64,000 nucleotides of DNA from JBOFIQ01 sp051654905 (lineage in GTDB: Bacteria > Actinomycetota > Actinomycetes > Propionibacteriales > Propionibacteriaceae), in the NCBI GenBank assembly GCA_051654905.1, contig JBOFYY010000110.1, positions 38,392 to 102,391 on the forward strand, written 5' to 3'. Positions 18,587-27,676 of this stretch are shown here, piece after piece. The notes under the pieces were generated by a model. That model saw nothing but the letters and a program-made list of their open reading frames with translations, was not told the DNA's origin and made no database searches. Positions within the stretch are counted from its first letter, which is position 1. Every line of letters starts with the position of its first letter. The position numbers and the translations under genes are program-made.

Positions 18587-18732
18587 ACGATCTCCAATCG
18601 AGAGGGGAACGCTGCAGCAAACTCGGTATCGCCATCACATAACGTGGTGGCCGAGGGACTGGATTGGGCAGTCGAAAGTACGGAAATTAACCTGTGCTTA
18701 GCATGAAATACGCCTGCCAAGCACGAGTTAGT

Positions 18733-19350
18733 TTATCGCATATAGCTGGCTGCGGTAGGGAGCATAGCGGGACAAATACCATTCCATTCAGCTCTTAATA
18801 CCTCAAAATGCCATTCTTCATTGAGATAACGACGACATAGCCCAAACTCAGTTTGATTAGCTTCCAGCCATGCCATCGATTCTTTTGAAGGCCCGACGTC
18901 GATCGCTAGTCCCCGTACATGTGCGGTTTCCCACGGCAAGGCAACCCATTGGCGGGCTGCTTCAGCGCTGCCATATGTAATGGTGGCTTCAGCAAAGGCT
19001 TGTTCTTGCCATTCTCGGGTGCGGTAAGAAGTAGTGAGCGTTAGCTCGACGCCAGCTGCTTTAGCGGCAGCGTCAGCTTTAGCCCAAGCTGCTTTGAGTT
19101 CGAGAGTCATATCGCCGGCATCGTCGATCTGCGGAGGTAACGCAAATGGTGTTGCAGGCGGTAGCGCTGGAGCCTTAGGTACATATGGGCCGACAGTATT
19201 AGTTGTGGAAGTAGAAACTGTTGAGACTGGCTTGGTAGCACTTGGTTGTGGAGGGCCTAGAGTTGGCGAAGACCAGCTTGGGGTAGCAACAGTAGCCGTG
19301 AGAATAAAAGAAATAGCTACGATGCCAGCTAGCTTACGTATCTGCGACAT
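18733..19350 (-). CDS. Secreted M15B D,D-carboxypeptidase (VanY-like)
   Basis: A 205-residue secreted enzyme with a signal peptide (about residues 1-29) and a Pro/Thr-rich linker, then an M15B D-alanyl-D-alanine carboxypeptidase domain. The zinc motifs are TAHVRGLAIDVG (the SxHxxGxAxD type) and WHFEV near the C terminus. It trims the terminal D-Ala of peptidoglycan stem peptides. I start at the ATG at 19350, 5 nt after AAAGGAG; an upstream ATG at 19365 places the Shine-Dalgarno inside the gene. It lies 32 bp downstream of the DsbA-like gene, probably co-transcribed. Confidence 0.88.
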   Translation of the reverse strand: MSQIRKLAGIVAISFILTATVATPSWSSPTLGPPQPSATKPVSTVSTSTTNTVGPYVPKAPALPPATPFALPPQIDDAGDMTLELKAAWAKADAAAKAAGVELTLTTSYRTREWQEQAFAEATITYGSAEAARQWVALPWETAHVRGLAIDVGPSKESMAWLEANQTEFGLCRRYLNEEWHFEVLRAEWNGICPAMLPTAASYMR

Positions 19351-19382
19351 CATCACTCCTTTCATCTCAGCTGAAGGTGTAG

Positions 19383-20198
19383 CTACTTCTTTTTCGCACC
19401 TAGATCATCGAGAAGCTGCGTAAATGACTCGATAGGTAAGGCCCCTGATACCGGAGTGGTATCGACTAAGAAGAAAGGAGTGGCATTGATACCTAGTTCT
19501 TGAGCTTGCGCAGTATCTGAGGCGACGGCTGCGGCGATTGCAGGATCATTGAGATCGCTTAAGAACAGCGTCATATCGGGAACGCCAGCTTTTTCGGCAG
19601 TAGCTCGTACCTGTGAATCGTCGAAAGTGGGATGTCCTTTGCCAGTATGAATCTGCCAGATAGCGGCCGCATATTCGTGATATTTACCCTGTTTTCCGGC
19701 TGCTCTGGCTGCTTTTGCTGCGAGGGTTGACTCGTCGCCAAAAAGTACTAGATCCCGGAACTCAATGCGCAACGATCCAGCATCAAGATATGGCTGGAAG
19801 CTGTTGGCCGTCTCTAAGGCATGTTTGGCGCAGAAGGGGCAGCGGTAGTCAGCCCACTCAATCATCACTATTGGAGCATCAACTTTCCCACGAGCTAGCG
19901 GATCATTTGGGTCACGTCGCGCTAGTTTTTTCATTGCTTCGGCGCGTTCGCCAGTAGTTGGAGCCGGAGAAATACGGGTACTAGGTTTTTTGGTTTCTGT
20001 AGCAGCAGGTTCTGAACCCCCTTTTCCAGCTGCTTGCTGCCAAGTATCTCGCTCAGCGCGTAGCTTGGTGATTTCATTAGTTCGTAGCCCAAGCATCATC
20101 GTCAATGCCAAAACAAGCACGCTCAAAATAGCAACAAGAATCCAAGGGAGTTTTGGCTTTGCTGGTGTCGACGGCGTATCTGTAGCCGGGTTAGACAT
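19383..20198 (-). CDS. Membrane-anchored DsbA-like thiol oxidoreductase
   Basis: A 271-residue protein with one N-terminal signal-anchor (about residues 18-40), a short coiled linker, and a thioredoxin-fold DsbA-like domain (about 100-265) carrying the redox motif CPFC in WADYRCPFCAKHA and a cis-Pro loop (INATPFFLV). Such proteins form disulfides in exported proteins, important in actinobacteria where secreted proteins are Cys-rich. Neighbouring secreted proteins could be clients. The catalytic pair and the cis-Pro are intact. Confidence 0.92.
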   Translation of the reverse strand: MSNPATDTPSTPAKPKLPWILVAILSVLVLALTMMLGLRTNEITKLRAERDTWQQAAGKGGSEPAATETKKPSTRISPAPTTGERAEAMKKLARRDPNDPLARGKVDAPIVMIEWADYRCPFCAKHALETANSFQPYLDAGSLRIEFRDLVLFGDESTLAAKAARAAGKQGKYHEYAAAIWQIHTGKGHPTFDDSQVRATAEKAGVPDMTLFLSDLNDPAIAAAVASDTAQAQELGINATPFFLVDTTPVSGALPIESFTQLLDDLGAKKK

Positions 20199-20247
20199 AT
20201 AAAACTCTCCCTAGAAGATTGCGAATGCTAATTGCTATAAGAAGAGT

Positions 20248-21228
20248 CTAACGGTCTCCTCTGGCAAAAAATGCTGTTGCTGCTACACCAACTGCCCCAG
20301 CCAGAGTTGCAATAAGAGCAACCACGTAAGGAATCGGAATGCTAGGTAGCTTTCCGCTGGGTACTGAAGTTTGAGTAGAACTAGCTATGGCAGCGATAGT
20401 TGGAGTTGGAGTGGGGGTTTGGCTGGGAGATGCGGTAGGTGTAGCTGTTTGAGTAGGGGTAGTACTCGGTTTAGGAGGTGCTGGTTTCAGAGAAGCAGAA
20501 AGTACCGTATCGGTTCCGGTAATACCGTCAACTCCAGCAAAAGTAACATGGATAGCTAATGAGCGAGGTTCGGTAGCTACGGGGGCCCCGATACTGATAC
20601 TGAAGCTACCGTCGGGACCGCTGAGGGCATTACCCACAGGAGTTTTATCGCCATCTAGAGCGACATTAACTAATTGCCCAGCAAGAGGAACCTCAGTTTT
20701 AAGGTGACCTTGGATGACGATGACATCACCAGCAATTACGTCAGGTGTGGTGAGGTTTGCTTCAATTTTACTATTTTGAATAGTGGGAGTTGGAGAAGGA
20801 TTATCGGCAACTGCTAGACCGCCTTGGAGACTCCCCGATACTGCGATTGGAGCATGTTTTGCGTCACCACCATAGCTAATGCGAAAACGATTGGCGCCAC
20901 GGGGATTCTGGCCATCGGAGCCGAGTGGTTGGTTCCAGCTGCCGTCTGCTTGCGTAACTGGGTGAGCAACTTCTACGCCGTCGAAAGTAAGAACTAACGT
21001 GGCGTTAGGGATAGGTCTCCCAGCATTGTCGCTAAGAGTTCCTTGGGCGTTAATGAATCCGCCTGCTTCAGTGGTGACAATAAGAGAAATACTGGTTTTA
21101 TTTTGTGCTTTTGGTAAAGCTATGGAAGCCATTTCTGCGGGGGTAGTAGCCTGAGAATTAATAGGAATCGCGACGAAGCCGGCAACTAGCAGCGCTGCTA
21201 CTACCGTCTGCCACATAGTGTCTTTCAT
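20248..21228 (-). CDS. Secreted Ig-like surface protein with C-terminal anchor
   Basis: A 326-residue protein with a signal peptide (about residues 1-27), two beta-rich Ig/carboxypeptidase-regulatory-like domains (about 45-135 and 150-235; TLSDNAGRPIPNATLVL motif), a Pro/Thr/Ser-rich stalk and a C-terminal hydrophobic span followed by ARGDR. There is no LPxTG, so I infer membrane rather than sortase anchoring. A longer frame begins at 21357, but the ATG at 21228 starts a proper signal peptide and follows TACAGT by 6 nt. Function unknown; adhesion or matrix role is possible. Confidence 0.78.
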   Translation of the reverse strand: MKDTMWQTVVAALLVAGFVAIPINSQATTPAEMASIALPKAQNKTSISLIVTTEAGGFINAQGTLSDNAGRPIPNATLVLTFDGVEVAHPVTQADGSWNQPLGSDGQNPRGANRFRISYGGDAKHAPIAVSGSLQGGLAVADNPSPTPTIQNSKIEANLTTPDVIAGDVIVIQGHLKTEVPLAGQLVNVALDGDKTPVGNALSGPDGSFSISIGAPVATEPRSLAIHVTFAGVDGITGTDTVLSASLKPAPPKPSTTPTQTATPTASPSQTPTPTPTIAAIASSTQTSVPSGKLPSIPIPYVVALIATLAGAVGVAATAFFARGDR

Positions 21229-21382
21229 ATGGTTACTGTACTGGCATGGTCGGGTTAGCAAGATTTTTGACCACTGCTTTTGAATACTTAAATTATTTGG
21301 TGGAATGTCAGTAAGGGAGCGATATAACGCCATTGGTAACAGCTTGATATACCTCATGAGGTGAATATTGCAAGAAATATGG

Positions 21383-21412
21383 TTGGATATGGGAGCTTTT
21401 TCATGCTAATCT
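21383..21412 (+). promoter_or_regulatory. Promoter of the 40-residue ORF
   Basis: TTGGAT and TAATCT are separated by 18 bp, a good housekeeping-type promoter. It would give a 5' leader of about 55 nt before the small ORF at 21476. Confidence 0.6.
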
Positions 21413-21475
21413 TGTTGTTGCAAGGGCAATAGCAGTGAAAATCTGCAAAACAACTCAGTAAGGACTACGTCTAAA

Positions 21476-21598
21476 ATGCTTCCCAAGATCCTCGATCGCC
21501 GCCATCGCTCCAATGCGAAGGTTCGTGTTCTCGCGGACAACACCGTCATCGTGCGCGGGCAAGGTACCCAGGTTTACCGCAGCCAGGTTATCCTCTGA
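21476..21598 (+). CDS. Small basic protein of 40 residues, highly codon-biased
   Basis: MLPKILDRRH... to ...QVIL, 40 residues, rich in Arg with a beta-like second half (KVRVLADNTVIVRGQG). I do not recognise a family. It was too short for usual ORF listing. Evidence that it is real: an own promoter (TTGGAT-18-TAATCT), an AAGGA 11 nt before the ATG, a terminator 40 nt after the stop, and codons almost all of the C-ending or otherwise preferred type (CGC, CTC, ATC, GTC, ACC, AAG, AAC), as in ribosomal-protein genes and unlike its neighbours. A nucleic-acid or ribosome association would fit, but this is inference. Confidence 0.7.
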   Translation: MLPKILDRRHRSNAKVRVLADNTVIVRGQGTQVYRSQVIL

Positions 21599-21637
21599 TT
21601 TCACGTTGACTCAGTCTTAGGGCTGATCGTCATCCCC

Positions 21638-21670
21638 AGCTCCCATCGTCTTGGTGGGAGCTTTTGTTTT
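21638..21670 (+). terminator. Terminator of the small ORF
   Basis: AGCTCCCATCG and TGGTGGGAGCT form a hairpin followed by TTTGTTTT. It closes a monocistronic transcript of roughly 250 nt. Confidence 0.85.
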
Positions 21671-21686
21671 GCCTTTATACGGGCGT

Positions 21687-21770
21687 GTGCAAAATCTGCA
21701 TAGGCTCACGTTCTGCACGCAGTGGACAGGAAAATAGCGTGCAAAATCTGTCTTTATACAGGTTTTGCAC
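21687..21770. repeat. Family A double-hairpin repeat, copy 3
   Basis: Palindromes 21687-21718 (GTGCAAAATCTGCATAGG to TTCTGCAC) and 21739-21770 (GTGCAAAATCTG to CAGGTTTTGCAC) are separated by 20 bp, exactly as in copy 1. It ends about 35 bp before the pgi start and so reaches into its promoter region. Confidence 0.85.
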
Positions 21771-21805
21771 GATGGGTAGTAAGACTTTCCGACTAGGCTG
21801 GAACC

Positions 21806-23488
21806 ATGAAGCCCGTCGATGCCACCACCACTACCGCATGGCAGCGCCTCCAAACGCTGCATGATGACACCACCGTTGATCTACGCGGATGGTTTGCGCA
21901 AGATCCAAAGCGAGCAGCTCGGATGACGTTGCCCGCCGCAGATCTTTTCGTCGATCTTTCCAAAAACCTTATTACCGACGAAATAATTACAGCTCTTACT
22001 GAACTTGCTGACGAAGTAGGTCTAGCGACACGTCGCGACGCCATGTTCAGTGGTGAGCGGATCAACGTCACCGAAGATCGGGCAGTTCTACACACTGCAC
22101 TACGACTACCGCGCGACAAGAAACTTGTTGTCGACAAAAAAGATGTTGTCACTGACGTCCATGCGACTCTCGATGCCGTATATGCCTTCGCCGATAAGGT
22201 CCGCTCAGGAGAGTGGAAAGGTAGCACCGGGAAGAGCATCAAAACTATTGTCAACATCGGTATCGGAGGTTCTGATTTAGGGCCAGTAATGGTCTATGAA
22301 GCGCTCCAACCCTACGTAAAACCAGGGCTGGAATGTCGATTCGTATCCAATATCGATCCCACCGATATGGCTGAAAAAACTCGCGGACTTGACCCCGAGA
22401 CCACCCTTTTCATCGTCGCATCAAAAACATTTACAACGCTAGAAACTCTCACCAATGCTCGGATGGCGCGCGACTGGCTGCTAACTCAGCTAGCAAAATC
22501 TGGGGCAATAGCAGCAGGTACTACTGCTGAAAGTGCCTCTGGGAAAGAAGCCATCTCCAAGCATTTTGTCGCAGTCTCAACAGCCCTAGACAAAGTAGCT
22601 GCTTTTGGAATTAATCCAGCTAATGCTTTCGGATTCTGGGATTGGGTAGGCGGACGCTACTCAGTTGATTCAGCTATCGGAACAGTTTTGGCAATCGCGA
22701 TCGGGTCAGAACGTTTTGCAGAGTTCCTTGCCGGATTCCATGCCATGGATGAACATTTCCAAACAATGCCATGGCAGAAAAATGTTCCAGTATTAATGGG
22801 TCTTCTCAATATTTATTACGTAAACTTCTGTGGCGCCCACACCCATGCGGTGCTTCCGTACACCCAGTATTTGCACCGATTCCCCGCCTATCTGCAGCAG
22901 CTAACAATGGAATCCAATGGAAAATCTGTACGTTGGGATGGCAGCCAAGTTACTTGCGATACGGGCGAAATCTTCTGGGGAGAGCCAGGCACTAATGGAC
23001 AGCACGCTTTCTACCAGCTAATCCACCAAGGCACTCGATTGATTCCGGCAGATTTTATCGCCGTAGTGAACCCGGCTCACCCTGTAAAAGATGGCGAACA
23101 AGACGTACATGAGCTTTTCCTTGCCAACTTCTTTGCTCAGACAGCTGCGTTAGCTTTTGGAAAAACTGCCGACGAAGTTCGTGCCGAAGGAACTAAAGAA
23201 GAAATCGTTCCAGCGCGCGTATTTACCGGAAATCGTCCTACGACATCGATCATGGCTTCAGTGCTCTCCCCAGCGGTTATGGGACAACTTATTGCACTCT
23301 ACGAACACATCACCTTCGTACAAGGGGTGGTATGGGGTGTCGATAGTTTCGATCAGTGGGGCGTCGAATTAGGTAAGAAACTTGCATTAGAGATTGCTTC
23401 AGCGATCAGTTCCGATGATGCTGCATTAGCTAAGCAAGATTCTTCGACGCAAAACCTCATTAACTACTACCGCAAGAACCGTATCTAA
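21806..23488 (+). CDS. pgi: Glucose-6-phosphate isomerase
   Basis: A 560-residue enzyme that interconverts glucose-6-P and fructose-6-P in glycolysis. Family signatures are visible: NIGIGGSDLGPVMVYEAL (phosphate binding), the GGRYSVDSAIG region, and VWGVDSFDQWGVELGK at the C terminus with the conserved Gln/Lys active-site residues. Length is normal. A TAGGCT box ends 6 nt before the ATG, suggesting a leaderless mRNA. The stop abuts the start of the next gene, so the two are co-transcribed. Confidence 0.97.
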   Translation: MKPVDATTTTAWQRLQTLHDDTTVDLRGWFAQDPKRAARMTLPAADLFVDLSKNLITDEIITALTELADEVGLATRRDAMFSGERINVTEDRAVLHTALRLPRDKKLVVDKKDVVTDVHATLDAVYAFADKVRSGEWKGSTGKSIKTIVNIGIGGSDLGPVMVYEALQPYVKPGLECRFVSNIDPTDMAEKTRGLDPETTLFIVASKTFTTLETLTNARMARDWLLTQLAKSGAIAAGTTAESASGKEAISKHFVAVSTALDKVAAFGINPANAFGFWDWVGGRYSVDSAIGTVLAIAIGSERFAEFLAGFHAMDEHFQTMPWQKNVPVLMGLLNIYYVNFCGAHTHAVLPYTQYLHRFPAYLQQLTMESNGKSVRWDGSQVTCDTGEIFWGEPGTNGQHAFYQLIHQGTRLIPADFIAVVNPAHPVKDGEQDVHELFLANFFAQTAALAFGKTADEVRAEGTKEEIVPARVFTGNRPTTSIMASVLSPAVMGQLIALYEHITFVQGVVWGVDSFDQWGVELGKKLALEIASAISSDDAALAKQDSSTQNLINYYRKNRI

Positions 23489-24181
23489 ATGGCGAACCGG
23501 AGACAGCGTCAAGGTGGCGGGGGACGGAAACCTCGCCGCCTTTGGCTACCGATAGCAGTGGTATTTGTAGTTTTGATGCTGCTAGCTTTAGCTCCGACGA
23601 TTTGGGCTTGGACAGTAGCGCGACCACATGAATACTCGGTAGAAACTGTGTCCGAACAGCGGGTTGCATTAGTACTAGGTGCCTCCGTGAAAGCCGACGG
23701 TAATCCGTCAGATTTTCTTGCAGGCAGGCTCGCTGTAGCACAGCAGCTTTACCAAGCAGGAAAAGTTCGCGCAATTTTAGTTAGTGGCGACAATGGCAGT
23801 AAAGGCTATGACGAACCTACTGCCATGAAGAACTGGCTGGTTACCCATGGCGTACCTGCTGAACATATTGTGACGGATTTTGCTGGTTTCGATACTTATG
23901 ATTCGTGTGTGAGAGCCGTCAAAATATTTGATGCTCACGATGCCATTGTTGTGACTCAGAGCTATCACTTACATCGAGCATTAGCGACGTGCCGTAGCGT
24001 CGGTTTGACGGCGGTCGGCGTCGGAGATAGTTCAGTTAAAAACGGTAACGAAACATGGCAGCGGGGAGTCGTACGCGAACTGGGTGCGGTATGGAAAACC
24101 TGGTGGGATGTGGGAACTCATCGGGAACCTACCCTTGGCGAACCCGAGGATGGGATCGCCAAGGCGTTAGGCGAAAAGTAA
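23489..24181 (+). CDS. DUF218 (SanA/YdcF-like) membrane protein
   Basis: A 230-residue protein with an Arg/Gly-rich start, one membrane span (about residues 20-42) and an extracytoplasmic DUF218 domain. Motifs are LVLGASVKADGNPS, ILVSGDNG, YDEPTAM and QSYHLHRA. The SanA branch influences envelope permeability in enterobacteria (vancomycin sensitivity at high temperature); the reaction is unknown. It starts directly after the pgi stop and so depends on the pgi promoter. Confidence 0.88.
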   Translation: MANRRQRQGGGGRKPRRLWLPIAVVFVVLMLLALAPTIWAWTVARPHEYSVETVSEQRVALVLGASVKADGNPSDFLAGRLAVAQQLYQAGKVRAILVSGDNGSKGYDEPTAMKNWLVTHGVPAEHIVTDFAGFDTYDSCVRAVKIFDAHDAIVVTQSYHLHRALATCRSVGLTAVGVGDSSVKNGNETWQRGVVRELGAVWKTWWDVGTHREPTLGEPEDGIAKALGEK

Positions 24182-24184
24182 GTC

Positions 24185-25009
24185 TTAAAAATCGGCTAAA
24201 GCAGGATCTGGGCCGATGCGGTTACCTTCATCAAGGGTATCGATCAGAGCTAGATCTTCAGTCGATAGTTTGACCTCGAGAGCCCCAAAGTTTTCTTCAA
24301 TGCGGGCGGGGGTAACCGACTTGGGGAACACAATTATTTCGTGCGACAGATGCCAAGCGAGAATCACCTGAGCAGGGGTGATGTTGTGTCGCTGCGCAAT
24401 GTCGATGATGGTGGGGTTCGCTAATTCTTTAGCTTGCCCTAGCGGACTCCATGCTTGGGTATGAATCCCTAGTTCAGCATGTTTGGCACGCAACTGGGTT
24501 TGCGCAAAAGTTGGGTGTAATTCGATTTGGTTTACAGCAGGAATAACATCTGAATGCGTAGTTAAGCGTGTTAAGTCTTCTACAGTGAAGTTTGAGACAC
24601 CGATAGAACGCACTAAACCTTGGTCGCGGAGGGTGATAAGGCTTTCCCAGGCTTCAAGGTAACGCGATCCATTGATAGGCGATGGCCAATGGATCAGGTA
24701 GAGATCAACGTAGTCTGTTCCGAGCCGGGATAGGGACTCTTTACAGGCTGCGACTGCGTCTTGATGGCGGTCGTTCCAAAGCTTAGTGGTTAAAAAGATG
24801 TCTTCACGCTTTATTTTGGACTCGCGGATTGCTTGTCCGACGCCTTCTTCGTTCTTGTAGATAGCCGCAGTATCGATGTGGCGGTATCCCACGTTTAGGC
24901 CATATTTTAGTGATGAGATGACATCTTCAGGGTTGACTTGCCATACTCCCATACCAAGCTGAGGTATTGCGTGACTGTCGTTGAGTTGGAGCGTAGGAGA
25001 AGTTGTCAT
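24185..25009 (-). CDS. Aldo/keto reductase
   Basis: A 274-residue NADPH-dependent (beta/alpha)8 reductase of the 2,5-diketo-D-gluconate reductase/AKR5 type. The catalytic tetrad is complete: Asp46, Tyr51, Lys76 and His107. The cofactor-binding C-terminal motif (VFPKSVTPARIEENF) is present. It reduces aldehydes or ketones; the physiological substrate is unknown. It converges on the DUF218 gene with 3 bp between stops and is divergent from argS across a family B repeat. Confidence 0.94.
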   Translation of the reverse strand: MTTSPTLQLNDSHAIPQLGMGVWQVNPEDVISSLKYGLNVGYRHIDTAAIYKNEEGVGQAIRESKIKREDIFLTTKLWNDRHQDAVAACKESLSRLGTDYVDLYLIHWPSPINGSRYLEAWESLITLRDQGLVRSIGVSNFTVEDLTRLTTHSDVIPAVNQIELHPTFAQTQLRAKHAELGIHTQAWSPLGQAKELANPTIIDIAQRHNITPAQVILAWHLSHEIIVFPKSVTPARIEENFGALEVKLSTEDLALIDTLDEGNRIGPDPALADF

Positions 25010-25030
25010 AGGTACACCTTATGAGTTCTC

Positions 25031-25103
25031 TGCCTCAGATTGCCACAGATTCAAAAAAGAGCTTAAAAAAGCTCGATATTTCGATCCTTGGCAATCTGTG
25101 GCA
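25031..25103. repeat. Family B palindromic repeat, copy 2
   Basis: TGCCTCAGATTGCC and GGCAATCTGTGGCA flank a diverged centre that contains its own hairpin (GAGCTTAAAAAAGCTC). It lies in the divergent aldo/keto reductase-argS promoter region. Confidence 0.82.
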
Positions 25104-25147
25104 GAAATGGACTGGGATGTGTGAAGAAACAGTGAAAGAATAGGGCT

Positions 25148-26782
25148 ATGACGTCTCTTCCGCAGCAGATCAATGACCGTCTCGCGCAGGCAGCAGGAGC
25201 CGATCCTGAGCTACGTGGTGCTACCAAACCAGAATTTGGGCATTTTCAATCCTCGGTGGCAATGAGGTTAGCGAAGCAACAAGGAAAGAATCCTCGCGAG
25301 GTAGCGGCACAGATTGTGGCGGATGCTAATCTCGACGATCTGTGTGAGCCGCTAGAAATTGCTGGACCGGGATTTATTAATATTCGTCTGAAACCACAGG
25401 TTTTAGCGGCAGCAGCGACAGCGGTTCTAAATGATCCGGCATGTGGAATCTCCCTAACTTCAACACCTCAGCGGGTTGTGATCGACTATTCGGCGCCTAA
25501 CGTTGCTAAGCAAATGCACGTGGGACATCTGCGGACCACCATCATTGGAGATTGCTTTAACCGAGTGCTCACTGCCAAAGGACACACAGTTATTCCCCAA
25601 AATCATTTAGGTGACTGGGGTACGCAGTTCGGTATGTTGGTAGCGCAGATTATTGAAGAAGACCTAGATGTTTCGACGCTGACTTTAGATCAAGCTGATG
25701 CGCTTTATAAGCGTTCCAAAAAGCATTTTGATGCGGATGTAGATTTTGCAGATCGGGCGCGTAAGCGGGTAGTAGCGTTGCAAGGTGGCGACGAAGAAAC
25801 ACTAAAGATTTGGCAGTCTCTGATTGATGTTTCGATGGCGGGCTTCAACGAACTATATGCCCGACTAAATGTAAAACTTACCGACGCAGATGTTGCTGGC
25901 GAGAGTACTTACAATGACGCATTGCCCCAGGTCGCAGCAGATTTGGAGCAGCGCGGTGTCGCGGTTATCGACAATGGTGCGTTGTGCGTTTTCGTGGAGG
26001 GATTCCAAGCGCCACTCATTATCCGCAAGGGTGATGGTGGTTTTGGATACGACACGACCGATATGGCCGCAATCAAGTATCGTTGCGAAGAGCTAAAAGC
26101 TGATCGGGTGATTTACGTTACCGATGCGCGCCAGTCGCAGCATTTCCAGCAGATTTTTGGAGCTGCTCGCAAAGCAGGATATTTGCCAGAATCAGTTGTA
26201 GCCGAACATGTTGGTTACGGCATGGTGTTGGGTAATGACGGTAAACCGTTTAAGACTCGTGAGGGAACTGCGGTTGGACTGGCTGCTTTACTTGATGAGG
26301 CAGAGCAGCATGCGGCACCAGAGATTGCGTTAGCAGCAATCAAGTATGCAGATCTTTCTAATGCCATAATCAAGGATTATGTTTTTGATGCTGCCCGGAT
26401 GACGGCAACTACTGGAAATACGGGACCTTACCTACAGTACGCTCATGCGCGAACCCAGCGTATTTTGCGGCAGCCGGAGTTGGCTCAGGTGCCAGCAGAT
26501 GCAGTTACGATGGTGACGCATCCGGCAGAAGATGTCTTGGCGATGGCGTTATCGCGTTTTGGTGAAGTAGTTGACGAGGTCGCTGAAACTTTGCAGCCTC
26601 ACAAGTTGTGTGGCTACCTCTACGAGGTTGCGGTGGCATATTCGACGTTCTACGAAAACTGTCCGATTCGCGGTGCCGAAGGTGAAACGCAATCGTCGCG
26701 GTTGGCGCTTAATGCTGCTACTGGCAAGGTGCTGAAGACCGGTCTGGAATTGTTGGGGATGGCTGCTCCCGAGTCAATGTAA
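25148..26782 (+). CDS. argS: Arginyl-tRNA synthetase
   Basis: A 544-residue class I synthetase that charges tRNA-Arg. It has the N-terminal Add-1 domain, the HIGH-type signature HVGH at 124-127 (in APNVAKQMHVGHLRTT), and a degenerate KMSKS-equivalent (GNDGKPFKTREG, about residues 360-372), as is normal for ArgRS. The DALR anticodon-binding helical domain is C-terminal. The start lies in TAGGGCTATG, giving a near-leaderless mRNA. A strong terminator follows. Confidence 0.96.
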   Translation: MTSLPQQINDRLAQAAGADPELRGATKPEFGHFQSSVAMRLAKQQGKNPREVAAQIVADANLDDLCEPLEIAGPGFINIRLKPQVLAAAATAVLNDPACGISLTSTPQRVVIDYSAPNVAKQMHVGHLRTTIIGDCFNRVLTAKGHTVIPQNHLGDWGTQFGMLVAQIIEEDLDVSTLTLDQADALYKRSKKHFDADVDFADRARKRVVALQGGDEETLKIWQSLIDVSMAGFNELYARLNVKLTDADVAGESTYNDALPQVAADLEQRGVAVIDNGALCVFVEGFQAPLIIRKGDGGFGYDTTDMAAIKYRCEELKADRVIYVTDARQSQHFQQIFGAARKAGYLPESVVAEHVGYGMVLGNDGKPFKTREGTAVGLAALLDEAEQHAAPEIALAAIKYADLSNAIIKDYVFDAARMTATTGNTGPYLQYAHARTQRILRQPELAQVPADAVTMVTHPAEDVLAMALSRFGEVVDEVAETLQPHKLCGYLYEVAVAYSTFYENCPIRGAEGETQSSRLALNAATGKVLKTGLELLGMAAPESM

Positions 26783-26794
26783 ATATCAGCTTTT

Positions 26795-26845
26795 AGTTGG
26801 GGGTTACGTTACCTGTTTTCAGGAACGTAACCCCCAACTGTTTTT
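26795..26845 (+). terminator. Terminator of argS
   Basis: AGTTGGGGGTTACGTT and AACGTAACCCCCAACT form a perfect 16-bp stem followed by GTTTTTG. It separates argS from the converging ppgK. Confidence 0.92.
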
Positions 26846-26848
26846 GAG

Positions 26849-27610
26849 CTACTTTTGTGAGTCAGCTGCTAGACGAGCAGCGCCAATGATGCCAGCACGG
26901 TTCTGTAATGTTGCTGGGACGATAGGAGTTTTAAGATCAAGTAGTGGTAAGTATTTGTCAGAGTTTTTGCTGACGCCACCGCCGACAACGAAAAGGTCAG
27001 GGTAGAAGAGACCTTCTAAATACGAGTAGTAGCGCTGTAGGCGAGGTGCCCACTGTTTGTAGCTGAGTTCTTCTTTTTCTCGAATTGAGGCAGCCGCAAC
27101 GGTTTCGGCGTCTTTACCATCTAGCTCTAAATGCCCAAGTTCACTATTGGGGATGAGGATTCCGTTATGGATTAGAGCAGTGCCGATACCGGTTCCTAGC
27201 GTTGTGACGATTATCAAACCGTCAATATCTTTGGCGGCACCGTAGTGGACTTCAGCGATGCCAGCCGCGTCGGCGTCGTTATAAAGAAATACGGGACGAC
27301 CAAGTTTCTCGGAGAAGAATGTGTTGACGTCGAGGCCTTCCCAAGCTTTATCGAGGTTAGCGATACGGGGCACTTTTCCGCGTACTACTGGGGCTGGGAC
27401 GGTGATACCGATAGGGACAGTGGTGTCGATATCGGATGCGAAATGTTCGACGATTTCTTTAACTACCGCCGCTACATTTTTGGGAGAGGATTTTGTGGGA
27501 GTGGGGATCCGAAGGCGATCTGCGGAAAAATCTCCAGTAGCTAGAGCTACTGGGGCGCCTTTGATCCCGGAACCGCCGATGTCGATACCTAATACTGCGT
27601 GCTTACCCAT
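26849..27610 (-). CDS. ppgK: Polyphosphate glucokinase (ROK family)
   Basis: A 253-residue ROK kinase. It has the phosphate loop GIDIGGSGIKGA (residues 8-19), TTLGTGIGTALIHNG and the sequence ELGHLELDGKDAE, which is characteristic of PpgK rather than of repressor-type ROK proteins. PpgK phosphorylates glucose using inorganic polyphosphate (and usually ATP), feeding pgi encoded nearby. It lacks the Cys-rich zinc motif of ROK glucokinases, again as in PpgK. A TAGGCT box 8 nt before the ATG suggests a leaderless mRNA. Confidence 0.93.
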   Translation of the reverse strand: MGKHAVLGIDIGGSGIKGAPVALATGDFSADRLRIPTPTKSSPKNVAAVVKEIVEHFASDIDTTVPIGITVPAPVVRGKVPRIANLDKAWEGLDVNTFFSEKLGRPVFLYNDADAAGIAEVHYGAAKDIDGLIIVTTLGTGIGTALIHNGILIPNSELGHLELDGKDAETVAAASIREKEELSYKQWAPRLQRYYSYLEGLFYPDLFVVGGGVSKNSDKYLPLLDLKTPIVPATLQNRAGIIGAARLAADSQK

Positions 27611-27676
27611 GATAGGAAGCCTAGCGCTGATATGTCGTTGGAGTGAAGATCATGCAGGACAAATAAAAGGTGAGGC

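Noticed and set aside
21437..21448. A fifth, single-unit family A copy (AAAATCTGCAAAAC)
   Set aside because: Only the AAAATCTGC core is shared; the second arm of the palindrome is missing.
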